Shown here: piece after piece, positions 48,701-60,800 of the stretch
Layout of the letters: every line of letters begins with the position of its first letter
Numbering within the stretch: position 1 is the stretch's first letter
NCBI GenBank assembly: GCA_004026145.2
Contig: CP034976.1
Coordinates: forward strand, 10,743,469-10,807,468
Origin: Takifugu bimaculatus
Taxonomy: Eukaryota; Chordata; Actinopteri; Tetraodontiformes; Tetraodontidae
Reading direction: 5' to 3'
Length of the DNA stretch: 64,000 nucleotides
Position numbers and translations under genes: made by a program
The notes under the pieces: generated by a model
Databases searched by the model: none
Told to the model about the DNA's origin: nothing
The model's input: the letters and a program-made list of their open reading frames with translations, nothing else

Positions 48701-51700
48701 TCTTTCTCACATGTAATATACACATTAGCACAACAGCGGACAGGGAGCCAGTGTGTGTTCAAGGATCAGACATGGTGGAAAGGCCTTTGTTTGGGCAGAT
48801 TAGATAAAAAAAGCATTAATGCTATTAAGCTGATGGCCTGAAAACCACAGCCGTGCACTGACGGCGACCCGGGGGAAATACACACCCGTCCCCTGAAGGC
48901 AGACTGAAGGAGCTGCTGACACATCAGAGCCAAGGATCGGGTTCAGCTTTTGTGGAGATGGCTCCATATCAAGAGCTAATGGCTACATAACCAGGTAGTG
49001 TGTATTTTTGTCTAACGAACCCTGGGAATTCTCACTGTACCTCAAATTAGAGCTCAACACCGACCGGCAGTCAAGGAGAACAGAGTGAAGCCAGTGAGGG
49101 CGGCCTTATTCTACCTCCAGGCCATTAGCATGGGCTCAGAAAGGAGAGACAGCATTACTGTAACATGGAGCGCATATGCCTGCATCCATACATCCATGTG
49201 TGTTCACACGACAAATGGACCCAGATGGGAACTCTGGAATCACAGTCCCCACAGGAAGCCATCTACCTGAAGCCACATACACACATTACCAATGCTAATC
49301 ACGCCGGGCTTTCTGGAGTGTGTGCGAAAGGAAGACTGCATGCATGTGTGTCAATGTTTGCCAGTGCAGAGGGATCTGTAGCAATCGGTAAGTCATCAGA
49401 TGACTTAAAGCCATGGCTGATCTAGGCAACATGATACTTCGCCTGCAGTGTTCGAGCTTAATGCATGTAACGTAGCTTTTAATCAATGGCGTATTAAGGA
49501 TGAGGCACTATGCTGAAGATGATTAACCCGATTTTTTTATGTCAATGGTTCTGAATGCGCAACAGCGTGGAGAATTGATTTGCCACATCCAAATCTGGCA
49601 GCTTAAGCTCAGAGGCCACAGCGGCGTATTAGGTTACACGTTTAACGAAAGAATTGATAAGTATGCCTGTCTGAATACAACGCGAGCCAGCACATGTAAA
49701 CCAGCATCCAGGATTTAATGAGAGGATTTCAGTGCACAGACTATGACGTGATGAAATTATCAGCCGACTACAACAACAATAGCGTTTGCTGTGGCCGTGC
49801 AGTAAAGCCAGTAACCTTTACTTTTCTCTTTCAACATCCATTTGTTGACATTTAGCTGAATTTGTCACATGCGTCCCCAAACGTATTATTTCCCTTGTGG
49901 GGCATGTCTAATTTGCTTTTGTCGAGGTGCAGTGGGAACACAAACACGATGATGCTGGCCGAGCCCTTCCGTGATTTATTTCCCGAACTTTGTAAAACAA
50001 CCTAAAATAAGCTTTTGAGAAAAGGAGCCCAAAGGGGGAAAATGGGCCCTGACAGCGAAGGTCTCCAGATGCAAACTGTAGACGAACAAACTCGTTTACG
50101 AGTGTCCAGCTACGGCACATCAAACTCGTATATTATGGAGCGAGCGCAGTTTTGTTTATCTGACCACAGACAGTTTGGAAAACTTGTCTGTCTGCATGTT
50201 CCTCTTGAGATGGAGAATTTATCCCCCTTAATGTTCTGATAGGTGAAAGCCAAGAAAGAAGAATAACCATATACAGTATGACTCTCCATCTCTCATTTTT
50301 TCCCTCCCTTCTCAATCTCCCGCTCTTTTTTTAGCCATAACGACAGCTGAGCAGTGCTATAATTACTCTTTTGTGCTCATTCCATATTGTAGTTTTTCGT
50401 GCCTGCAGAGGCTCAGCAGACCATGTGACATTAGGTATGTATGTGTGAGTGACATGCGTGTTTGGAAAGGGAAAAGTCTGCTGAACTTGCCTTGGTGAAA
50501 AACACAGAGAGGTGCGTTTCACTGCCAAGAATCCAAATAGGGAACTTTGGAGATTTTAGGAACGACCCAACCTGGAACACAAACAGTGAGGAAATGCATC
50601 AAAATGTTTGGCATTAAACAACACGTTATTACGGACCACAGAGGAAGGAGAAATGGTGGCTTCGTTTTAGTTTTAGCTGCATTCTGTCAGAATAACAATC
50701 AGCAGTATAATTATAAGAAGATTTAATCCTTAAAGTTGGCTACTTTGACAACCATCTACTTGCTTAAGATAGTTGCTTCTGCTTGTTCATACCCCAGCTT
50801 CATATTTTGGAGGTTCTACTGGTTGTGATAAACAGTGATGGATAATACTTGCTACCCAAATGTGTCTAAATCTTCCTAAAACTGTTTTGCGATCTATTGT
50901 TTGAGAACATAATTTTTTACTTGTGCCAGAAAAGTGAAAGGGGCAGTTGCAATAGATGGCTTATTGTGATTTTTATTTGTAAACACATATTTTCTCATTG
51001 GAGCTCTGGCTGTGGTGGTTTTCACATGCCCCGCGTCCTAAAGTCAAGAAAAACCTCAAGCATTTGCGTTTATTTGTCTTCCTGGTTTCCTTGTTTCTCA
51101 CTCTGCACAGTGATTGTTCTACATTAAAAACAAGCAACACCTTATGTTTGTATGCTTATGACCTTCATTCAAATGGCTAATGTCCATTGACAAACATCCT
51201 GTCTTGACTTACATTCAGTGTTTTTCTAGGGTCTGATCACGTAGCAAAAAACGTTAAAAAACGACTGTTTTTGGAATGAAATTGACATTGACAAACCATA
51301 CAGCTTTAGCTAATCTTACAAAAGAAAGAATAACTGAGTTAACACTGAGTAACAGTGTTACGAGGAAATGGGCACGATGACTGATGGCTCCATTCCGGTC
51401 TACCTCTCTAATTTTTCTCATAATTATAACAGCAAAGGGAAGAATTACTGAAGGTTTGAGGAAAGAAGAAAAGGTTGAATCAAATCCACGTGTGTAAATA
51501 AATCTTCCACCTGCCACCCATGTAAATGGATTATTTGCTTTAATTAAAGCGTGTTCACTTAATTCTACACTACATTTTTGTCAGTGGGTGTGTCACTTAT
51601 TTCTTGTGCCTCCTGCCTCTGATGCAGACAAGGACATAAAGCAGATACCATCCATATGACTCTGCTTGCCTTGCAGTGCTATTAGCCATCTGAACTAATC

Positions 51701-54166
51701 TTTTTTTAAACACACTAAAATCTTAGGAATCTCAAACCTCATGCAATTTAATCACCACAGTTAAGGAAAAGTAAACGTAAGTTTTCCTTTCACCTTTTTG
51801 CGTGCCGTACGAACAGTTAAGCTTGGTTACCTTGCAGTAGCGTAGCGATTCCATGAGAGTGAGGAAGCCAACAGATGCCTGTTTGTGAATGCCATGCAGT
51901 TCTATAAGACAGGAAAATGATGCCAAACGTGCGTTAAATTGGTTCCTTTTGGACTTTTCTATGGGAGGTAAGTATAATTACAGAAGAATCCATGTATTGT
52001 TTACAACTGTCCTAGTGCAAAAAAGCCACAGGGCTGTCAGTCCTTTGAGGGTGGTTTATGAACATGTGTCTTTTGTATGCATATATCACATATGTGTGCA
52101 TTTGCTGTAACGTTATGGCAGCCTTACTCATGCCAGAGCACTCTCTGTCACCATCCCACACATTGGAAACAGCATGGCCAGTTACGAGGAGGTTTACCAA
52201 ACTCTGGCTGAAGACAGAGACAATAAATGACAACTGTAATGCTGTAATACTCAAGAGTGAATTATAGCCAATTACTATCCCGCATCCGATAAAAGAGAAG
52301 AGAGGCAGAGGTGTTTGTACCTGCCATGACCATGTACAGGGTCTATGAGGGGTTCCATGGTGTCTTGGATCTCGTTTCTAATATTCTCTATTCCCTGTGG
52401 AAAGAAATCCCCAAAAATGACAGTTTTCAAACTACAACTGCAAGACAATAAGGTATAAATCATCAAGATCTAAATTTACACATCACTAGACTAAACAACT
52501 ATGACAGAGTTGACACACTGGCTCCATAATGTGGATTAAAGATCTCACTTGAACTGTTTTACCTTGGTGAGAATAACAGAGTAGAGGAAAAGCAAGACAC
52601 CACAGCACCCCCTCCAGGCGTGGTAGAGAGACAACACCTCTTCTTTCAGCTCTGACACTGACATTACAGTCCGTTTGCTGCAGGACAACAAACCCAATGT
52701 TGATTCATCAAAAAAGAAAGAGATCGAGCCCAATTAACTTCAAATTGTTCTACTTAATACAAACAAGCGACAGTACGTAAGTCACTGGGGGATTGTTTTC
52801 ATAGTATAATATCCCTGTGTGATTTATCAAATACTATGCCTTCTATCACTACTGTTTGTATAAGAGTCAATCTTTGCAGAGCACCATAAACAAACAGCTG
52901 AAAAGAACACAATATTGAGAATAAGATGAAACAGAATAATATCAAGTGGCACTTACTGCAGAACACTGTGAAATCGCTCAAAGTCAAGGTCTTTGGCAGC
53001 CAAAGCATCTAGGCATGAAACCCCCCCCACAAATATATTATTACAACTGAGCATGAATCAGAAATAAAACTGTAAAACATAAATAATGAAAATGAAACGT
53101 TATATGTTAGGAATGAACAGTAAAATACATTCACATTCTTTCCAAGTAGGGAGACGGGAGAAATGTGGTAAATTTAGGACTCACTGGGCTGCTGCTCCTG
53201 CGGTGGCTGGCTGCTCTCCGGCGCAGGCATGTCCTGTGTTTGTGACTGTGACTCTGTCTGTGACTTTGTATGCACACTAGCATGTGGGCTCTGGCCTTTG
53301 GCCCAGGTCACCAAGCAGAACCCTGTGGTTGGGCTGGCACAGGCAGACTCCAATATTTCATTCAAGGTGGAACATAGTTCGGTTTTCTGTTCCTCCTCTA
53401 ACAGACGCAATCATAGAGAAAGCACACATTATCAACCACAGTGAGATTTTGTTGCGGGGAGGGGCATGTCTGGTTTATGCCCTACCTGTCATCTGTCTCC
53501 AGTTGGAACTTTCTCTGTTGAAGAGTACGTTCTTTAAGAAGAATGCCTGCAGAGAACCACAAACTAAGTCTCAAACAGAAATTCTCTTGTACTGGATGGA
53601 AGCTGCATATTGAAATATTCACAATCAAATTTGCATTAAAGCACAATGGCTTGGATAAATTCCGAGTGTTCATTTTGTCATCATGTTTAGACTTAAAGAC
53701 TTAAGGTGCCAGTTAAGACCAGGCACATACAACGTCGCCTAAAATGTTACTATACCTGGACAGGTGCGATGACAGCACAGGGTCCTCCTTCAAACTGCTC
53801 CAGCGCTGTGTGCTCATTCTCACTAAAAACAAATCCTTTGCCATAAAGTAAAAAACAAACAAGCAACCGGTCAATAAAATGAGCACAATGACCAAAACCA
53901 CAGCATATTTGTTCCCATTAGCCAGTGCATGAAATACACTGCATTTGAGCATTAGGTATTATCTTAGTATTTGTAAATAAAAGATGTAATAAACTGTTCC
54001 AGCCTGTGCCAAATTAAAACCCAAAATATCCCCAAATGTCCCGACAGCCATAATAAACCAACACATAATTACCTTGGGTCCATCTACGGAAGATGGAAGC
54101 AGACACTCCTCCACTGGATGGTCTCCCCCAAACCAGATCCAGCACCTCTTTATTCAACTCTGACAT
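39547..54166 (-). CDS. mindy3: MINDY3 deubiquitinase (FAM188A), 15 coding exons
   Basis: MINDY3 is a MINDY-family cysteine protease that trims Lys48-linked polyubiquitin. Exons 5' to 3': 54073-54166, 53756-53835, 53486-53546, 53185-53397, 52957-53008, 52563-52677, 52321-52394, 52128-52207, 51831-51901, 50491-50571, 44286-44358, 42496-42568, 41066-41154, 40433-40504, 39547-39696. Start MSELNKEVLDLVWGRPSSGG; end YIELLWSTDRSPSLN with TAG at 39547-39549. The catalytic Cys is residue 51 in EGGPCAVIAPVQ, as in human. The catalytic His is in GSETHLSVFF (residue 300; human 287). An EF-hand-like stretch (FDPE-DNGFIPESLLEDVM) follows. Length is about 458 residues against 445 in human, mainly from a Gln/Ser/Pro-rich insert in exon 4. 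Exon 13 carries one surplus base at its acceptor, and intron 10 is GC-AG. Confidence 0.96.
39702..39730. repeat. (CA)n at the mindy3 exon 15 acceptor
   Basis: 14 dinucleotide units on +, read as (TG)n on the mindy3 strand, ending 4-5 nt before the AG of the acceptor. Confidence 0.95.
41155..44285 (-). other. mindy3 introns 11 and 12
   Basis: Apart from exon 12 (42496-42568) this stretch is non-coding. Short (CA)n near 42450-42474. No mobile element was delimited. Confidence 0.55.
44359..50490 (-). other. mindy3 intron 10, 6.1 kb
   Basis: The largest mindy3 intron. No exon was found. It includes a candidate conserved non-coding block at 46141-46300 and a low-repeat stretch at 49400-49850 with many homeodomain-like TAAT words. 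The G run at 47199-47210 and polypyrimidine tracts near 48360-48420 are simple sequence. Confidence 0.55.
50481..50571 (-). CDS. mindy3: mindy3 exon 10 with GC donor: catalytic histidine exon
   Basis: Exon 50491-50571 encodes VGSFLKSPKFPIWILGSETH then LSVFFTK. Homology and phase require it to end at AAG before gcaagttc (50490 downwards), so the intron starts GC rather than GT. The extended match AAG|gcaagt is the usual context of functional GC donors. The next exon (44286-44358) begins DMCLVGPESPTEQARRVFQ, in frame. Confidence 0.9.
50572..51830 (-). other. mindy3 intron 9
   Basis: AT-rich non-coding sequence. I see nothing in it beyond the flanking splice sites. Confidence 0.55.
53756..54166 (-). 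CDS. mindy3: mindy3 exons 1-2: start and catalytic cysteine
   Basis: Exon 1 (54073-54166) begins at ATG 54164-54166 and ends CAA G|gtaatt. Exon 2 (53756-53835) begins after ggcaaag and encodes FVFSENEHTALEQFEGGPCA then VIAPVQ. Counting from the ATG, the GGPC cysteine is residue 51, the nucleophile position of human MINDY3. This supports the chosen start. Confidence 0.95.
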
Positions 54167-55367
54167 GGCAGGTTTTTAACGGCGGTCCTCGTTAGTTTAA
54201 CAGCCACAGGACAGCTCGTTCGAGGCCAACTCTTTCTGACAGTCCTCTTCTGTGGACACGTCGAGCCTGTGGCATTGGCCACACGGTCTCCGTGTTTGAA
54301 TATACAGTCTGGCTCCACTGGAAGGCAGCAAGCTAGCAGGATGGATTGACATCAGCAGATCGCCAAACCTGCAACATATTCACAGCGTAACTTATCCAAA
54401 CTAGCTGCATGAAAAATTCGGTTCATTATTCAAGTACCTTACACACACAAAATTGACTCTCAGACGGCTATATATGCACATGTATACGTGTGTGTGTGAG
54501 TGTAAACAAGATGCTACATCGCAAAATAGATTTGTGGAGGGAAAAAAAAAAGGCCTAAATGTTCTGCCGTTTGGCAAATATCTATGTTATGATTGCGTTA
54601 TGAACTGGTTATCAACGAGCTAGCAGGGGCAGTAGCGGGTTTAACCAGCTGAATTGACTTGGTCTTGTCAGCAGTTAGCATTAGCTTAACAGCTAGCCGC
54701 TAATCTTTCACTGCTTTGTCATTCAATTACTTCTCTCTCCGCAAAGACGCCGACGGCCGCGACACGACTTCGCGCCGTTTTTGATGCGTTTAAACACAGT
54801 TGCGCACATTTACCTTCACAGACCGTCAAATAATGTGAATTCGTGAGGCTTAGATTTCCAGATAGCGAATCCACTATCACCAACGCCTCTGTCATTCCGT
54901 TTATTTACAAGAGATTATAAAAAAAAAAAAAAAAATGGCGTAAATTTGACGTGATCCGACCATTGGTGGAAATGGAGAAATAGACAACGACGTCAAGGGG
55001 TCCGGCCTCAACGCGTCATTTCACTGGTCCTTGAATGCATCAATCTACCTAGCACCCGCCTGTAAGCATCATTTAATGGATGGATTAGGTAAATAATTTA
55101 TTTTGCCTCTGACAAAACTAAATACTGACTGTTTATTTTTAGAGCAACAAGTAGAATAATATCCAAGAGTTGATTTAAAAAAAAGAATGTGATATTAAAC
55201 CAGAGATCTTTTGTCCGTTATCGCTCTCCGTAGAATACGTCTGTCACGGCACCGAGCATGCGCATTGGCGTTCGTCATTATTGCTTTCCACGCGTTAGTT
55301 CGATTTTGACTACTGGAAAGTCTGTTAAAGGAGAAGAATCTCACGTTTAAGATTATATTTTAGCGGA
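54167..55367. promoter_or_regulatory. Shared divergent promoter of mindy3 and the Acl4-like gene
   Basis: The two start codons lie 1.2 kb apart on opposite strands. The interval is locally CpG-rich (54745-54785). About 105 bp upstream of the Acl4-like ATG, gcatgcgcattgg (55257-55269) combines an NRF1-like half site (TGCGCA) with an inverted CCAAT box (ATTGG). CRE-like words (tgacgtga near 54948; acgtca near 54991) lie between. Such pairs usually drive housekeeping genes. No TATA box was seen. Confidence 0.55.
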
Positions 55368-57789
55368 ATGGGAGGACAAGCAAAAGGAAAAAAGAAAAAT
55401 AAACCGAAAAGAAAAGACAACCGCCCAAACCGGGGTAATTCAGGGGTTCATTTTTAAATTTACTCAGGATGTAACGTCAACCTCTAGATCAGGAGTTAAC
55501 ACAATGTTGCTTGAGTAGAACATATGGCTTCTATTCATTTTCTGTACAAATATTAACTTGTTTTTCTTTTAAGATGCAGGGATTGTTGGGTTGACACCAC
55601 AGGAAAGAATGAAAGTAAGAATGCATGAAAAGGCTAAAAAGAAGACGTCTGAGAAGTACTCAGTTCAACAACTACTAGAAAAGGTGACAGTGATTAGAGA
55701 GCCACAGCAACAAAATTAGCTGTAATTGTAGAGTATTTGTGATGAATTGCCTTGTTTCTAATGAGCTGCATGGATTGATCCTCCCTGTGCAGACAGAGGA
55801 ATGCATAGATACCTTTGATTTTGAGATGGCCAGTCTCTTCTGCCAACGAGCCCTGGATATAGAGTCCAACAACCTTCAAGCTCTCGACATGCTGGGACAC
55901 ATATACTCAGAACTTGGAAACACGCATAAAGCCAAAGAAATATCCTTTGCTTTTGATTGGAACTTATTTGTCTAAATTATTCAAAGACATTCATTTTTTT
56001 CTTTTGGCTATGCTATTTGGATGCATTTATGGATTTATCCTCCTTGACATTGCAGTTTACGTTTTTCTGCATGCTGTGGCGTTGAGTCCAGATGTTGGTC
56101 ACAGCAAATACATGTACCTTGGACAGATTCACACAGGCCAGGAGGCTGTGGACTTCTACACCAGAGGGATAGAGGTCCTGCTCTCAGCTTTGAATCAACA
56201 GATGACAGTGAGGTAACCGGTGCTCACTCCATCGGCGTTGTGTTGTGAAGGATGGAGACCGGAAACTTATATCTTAATACCAGAAATAAGCGACATACAG
56301 TGCTGCTTCAAAGTTTGTGAACCCTCCAGACATGGTCACTGTCTTTGGGGGGAAAAAAAAACACATTAAAATACTCTTATTACACTTATATCCAAATCCC
56401 ACTTGGAAAACACACCTTCCAAAAAGAGAGTTTCATCATTTATTTCAGCAAAGGTGGTTGATTTTTTTTTTTTTTTTTGGGATACTTAAACAACTCCTAC
56501 TAAACAAATAGATGCAATTGATAAATGTGCATCTGCCAAAGGTGTTCATATACTCTCAAGCAGCGCTGTATTTTATTTTTTCCTTCAGCTAAGCTAAGCT
56601 AAGTTTCCCCCTTATGATGTTAAGAAAACCTTTGTGGCATTTGAGATATTTGATTTGATTAATTAAGTTAATCCTGTCTTATGTGTGTTAAGATACATAT
56701 TCTCTAGGGCTAAACAGAGATATACAGTGTCTAAGAAAGATTTCTGTATGTCTGTCCGTCCAGTCCGTCTGTGAAATTAAATGATAACAATACTATGATT
56801 TCAGTACGCTGGTACTGAAATACAACCAATACAACCACCACAACATAAGTACACACATTTATTTTTTATAGGCTAGAACCATTGAATATTAACATTCACT
56901 TAAATATTTATATTTATAACAATCCTAGACTGACTTGATAATCTTTTTATTATATTAAAAGTATTTGTCCGTTCTTCCACTTATTTAAACTTTTATAACA
57001 AAGACAAAACAGAAAACCAAGTAGATTTGAAATCTCATCAACTAAAATGCTCTTTTATTAATATATAAATATATGATATATAAACAACATCTTAATATAC
57101 TATTGTTTTAAAAGAATATAATCCAAGATGTGGTACTACAATTATGATTATATTTGCAGCTTTCAGCTGTGTTTAAAGGAATCGGTGACGGAAGTTTGGC
57201 AGATGACTTTCTTACCACATTCTGTGCTGACCTAAAACAGAAACATCGAGTAGATGTTTCAGTTACCAGAATCTTCATTTAAAATACACCTTACAAATAA
57301 AAGCCATGTCATGCTCATCGTGCATAAATGTGTTGGGCTCCTGCAGACATCTGGACTGTGCATTGCTGTTGACTCTATTGTGTTTTAAGTGTGTGTGCGT
57401 GTTAATTACAGCCGGCCTGTTGTTTTTACCCAGACTCAGGCCGGAGCTGCTGCAGCACCACAGGACGACCCTGAGCTCCCCACAGTGAAGGACGTTTGTG
57501 TTGCCTACTGTTCACTTGCTGAGATTTACTTGTCTGACCTTTGGTACGGCCAGCATGGATGCTCAACGCAATTGGATTTTTATTTTTATTTTTGCACTGT
57601 GTTGAAACTTGTGTGTGTTTTGCTTTGGTTTTGTATTGGTTTTCCTCTAGCATGGAGGAGGGAGCAGCAGACAAGTGCAGAGAGTTCATTGAGAGAGCGT
57701 TACAGCATCAGAGCGACAATCCCGAGGCACTTCAGCTCATGGCCAGTTACCTGTTCAGCAAAGAGAGAAATCAGGTCAGCGCGTGCGTG

Positions 57790-57862
<73 letters not shown>

Positions 57863-60800
57863 AAAATGAATTATCCCATATTAAAAAAGAAATATGCTGA
57901 GCTACTTTATCCTGAGAAAATTGAATCGGACGTCGTTAATCACGGCATTGACATATATTATGCATTTATGCTGACAGGTCAGGAGAGAAATGTTAATTAC
58001 TTGCCTGATCATTGAGGTCATATAGTACACATGCACTTCAATACTGCTTTTATCAGCATTCTTCTTAAGGGAACTATGGGTGAACAAAAAAATCAGAGTT
58101 ATTTGATGTGGATTGTTGCCTGCTGACTTTCGCTCTTGTGTGCTGCTATAAGCAGGCGACCTTCTGCAGCAATTCACAGAGTGAAAGACGTAGAAACAGA
58201 AGAGTGATGCTTACAAAAGATGTCAACAAAATCTTTTTCAACTGTGCATGAAGGGATCTGAGAGATTTTTGTGCAAAACACTGAGATCACGTGCTTCTTC
58301 ACAAAGTGTGCAGGCCCTCTCAACATTGAGTCTGTGAAGCTGTGACAGCTGGGGGTCTCACAGCTCATCATTCAGAAGTCCAAATGCTGTCTTTTAGCAA
58401 CAAATAATGGACTGTTATCACGGACAGCAAACTGGGTAATGGACTCTGTTATGTTCAACTCTGAACATTTTTCTTGCTACTCCAGCAAAGTTCAGTCCAG
58501 ATGCGTTATCAATTTACTCGTGTCAAAAGAAATCGTTTTCACCCTTCCTTCCTGATAAGTTGGGTGAGCACACGTTTTAGGTGGCTTTTGGCCTTCATTT
58601 ATCACCACACATCTTTGCACAGCTGACAGGACTCCTTCACTTGCTTACCTCTGTGCTGAGTTACTGCTGTTGTAAAGGCGGCGGTGTTGCACCGGAATGA
58701 TTTTATGATCACAAGGGAGAGTACACATGCAGTATTAATTGGATAACTGATGCGGGTAACAGTGTTGGTGTAGCCTTAATGTCGAGATCCTTTCATTGCT
58801 ACTTTTGTTAGCTGGAAGATGTGGGGAAAAACAGACACTTCAAAAAACACTTTCAGTTTATATTTGAAACAAAATGGAGCCATTTATCAAGTGTATGTGT
58901 GCACAGGGATCATGCACCGATACCAATGTGCAGGAAATTATTCTTGACAGGTGTAACTATCTTTAAGGTGTAATACCAGCTGTGTGCTGTAGGGGTCAGG
59001 CTTGCTTCAATCATAATGGCTAGTATCCAGCAAATTTATTGTGGAGTCCTTTGATTTAATAGACACCCCAACTTAAAATGAAAGCCACATGCACATCTGC
59101 AGCAGATAAATCACACTTGAATCTTGGTGTTTTTAGGAGGGCAAAGAGTACCTGTTGAAGAGTGTGGAACTGTGGCTTCCTGTCCAGAAGCAGGATGCAG
59201 CCTCCAGCACAGACGAGGACACGCAGGTGAGTTAGAGCAGTGCTGTGGCAAACTGGGCTTCCTGAGATCCACTTCTTAGGAGGAGTTCTCAGCTCTTTCC
59301 CCTGATGGGATTGTTACAGTGTTCTTTGCAGCAAGCGCAAACATAAGCTCACCAGAAGAGATAAAAGAAAAGAGCTAATAAAAGGAGGTACTAAAAAAAA
59401 AACCAAAAGGCAAAAGCAAACGGCAAAGATGTAAACCGTGTTTGTATTCTGTGAAGAAAGTGAAAAACAGACAAAACTAAATGTTTTCGAAAGTAGTTGG
59501 GTCATTACCTCAGGGAATTTGAAAAAGCTGCATTGTGAACAACAACTAGCAGTATATGTTTTCATTCAGATGCAAATATGAGATGGCCTGGGGTGATGAT
59601 TTGACTTTTCTCCTCAGTAGCAGGCAGATCTGAACACAGCCTGTCAAACCTGAGCTGCGATTAACAGCCGCACAGATTCCGAATGTTAACATCTGACAAT
59701 TTTAGAACTATATTCTCACACACAACATAGCTTCTTCCTTTCCTTTCTTCCCCAGAGCAACATCCCTCCATACGAATCCCGCATCACGACCGCCAAGCTC
59801 CTCATTGAGGCCGTGGAATACCAGGTAACGTTTGGGTGCGTCTGGGTGGATTTTTCTTTCTAGTGAATAACAATTGTGGTTGGCGGGCCGGGGTCGCTGT
59901 TTATTCCCGGAGTTTAGCATCAATAATTAAAGAGTGGTATTTACTGAGAAGGACAGGGGTACCGGGTGCAAAGGCGAGGGGAGGAGGGATGTGAAGGAGG
60001 GGAGAAAAAGCTTAATTCTGATGGATGCCTGTATCGGGTGTGATAAAATTTCTCCTATTTACCATTCGAATGTCCCTGATTTTACTGTTTTCATCAGTTC
60101 ATCACTGAGCTGTGTAGTATGCTTTCTATGATTGCTGCCACCGTTTCTTGACAGCGATGACAGAATCTGTAGTAATTTTGGCTGGTTTTTGGCTGGCAGC
60201 TATTACCAGCAGGAAAACAAAAGTAGAGTCCCCCCTACCACACACACATCCCGTTTCTAACGCAGCCCTCTGCGGCTATGTGCCGCTGCGCCCGTGCGAT
60301 GGCCTGTCTGGTGCATCAGTGAAATGACAAAGTTTTGCTCTACGGTTTCTGACACAGTCATTTGTCTTCATCCTCGTCTCGCTGCCGTCAGTTCCAAAAC
60401 ACACACTGCGCACTTTTAAGTGTTTTTTTTTCCCCCTCTCAAAAATCATGAATATTTTGCTATAGTGTTTGGTCGACACAAGCTGGGTCGTAGCTGCGTC
60501 CCGTCACCAGCTGTACTGTCTGAACCGAATGTGAAAGAGGAGCTGAAGAACCTGTTTTGTGCACCCCGGTCTCTCTAGCAAGAACGAAAGGAACTCTATC
60601 CCATCCCTACACCTCTTAAACACACACTCCAGAAATATATTTGCTGTAGGAAAGAAAGTGCGCCAAGCTTTCCACCTTCAATTTGTACACTCGTGTTTTT
60701 GAAGGTTGCCGCTGCAGAGACGGTCTATATTCTTGCCATTCAGTGTTCTGTTCGGCTCAAACAGATCCAGATCTTAGCCGTAAAGGTGAAGGATTCAGAA

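Noticed and set aside
56053..56055. AG acceptor for intron 3 of the Acl4-like gene
   Set aside because: Joining after this AG shifts the frame. The AC at 56059-56060 is in frame and correctly spaced from the U12 branch site.
56208..56213. Acl4-like exon 4 donor at AG|gtaacc (56213)
   Set aside because: It would put the next exon (57434) out of frame. The donor ACA|gtgagg 5 nt upstream keeps the TQAGAAAAPQDDPELP reading.
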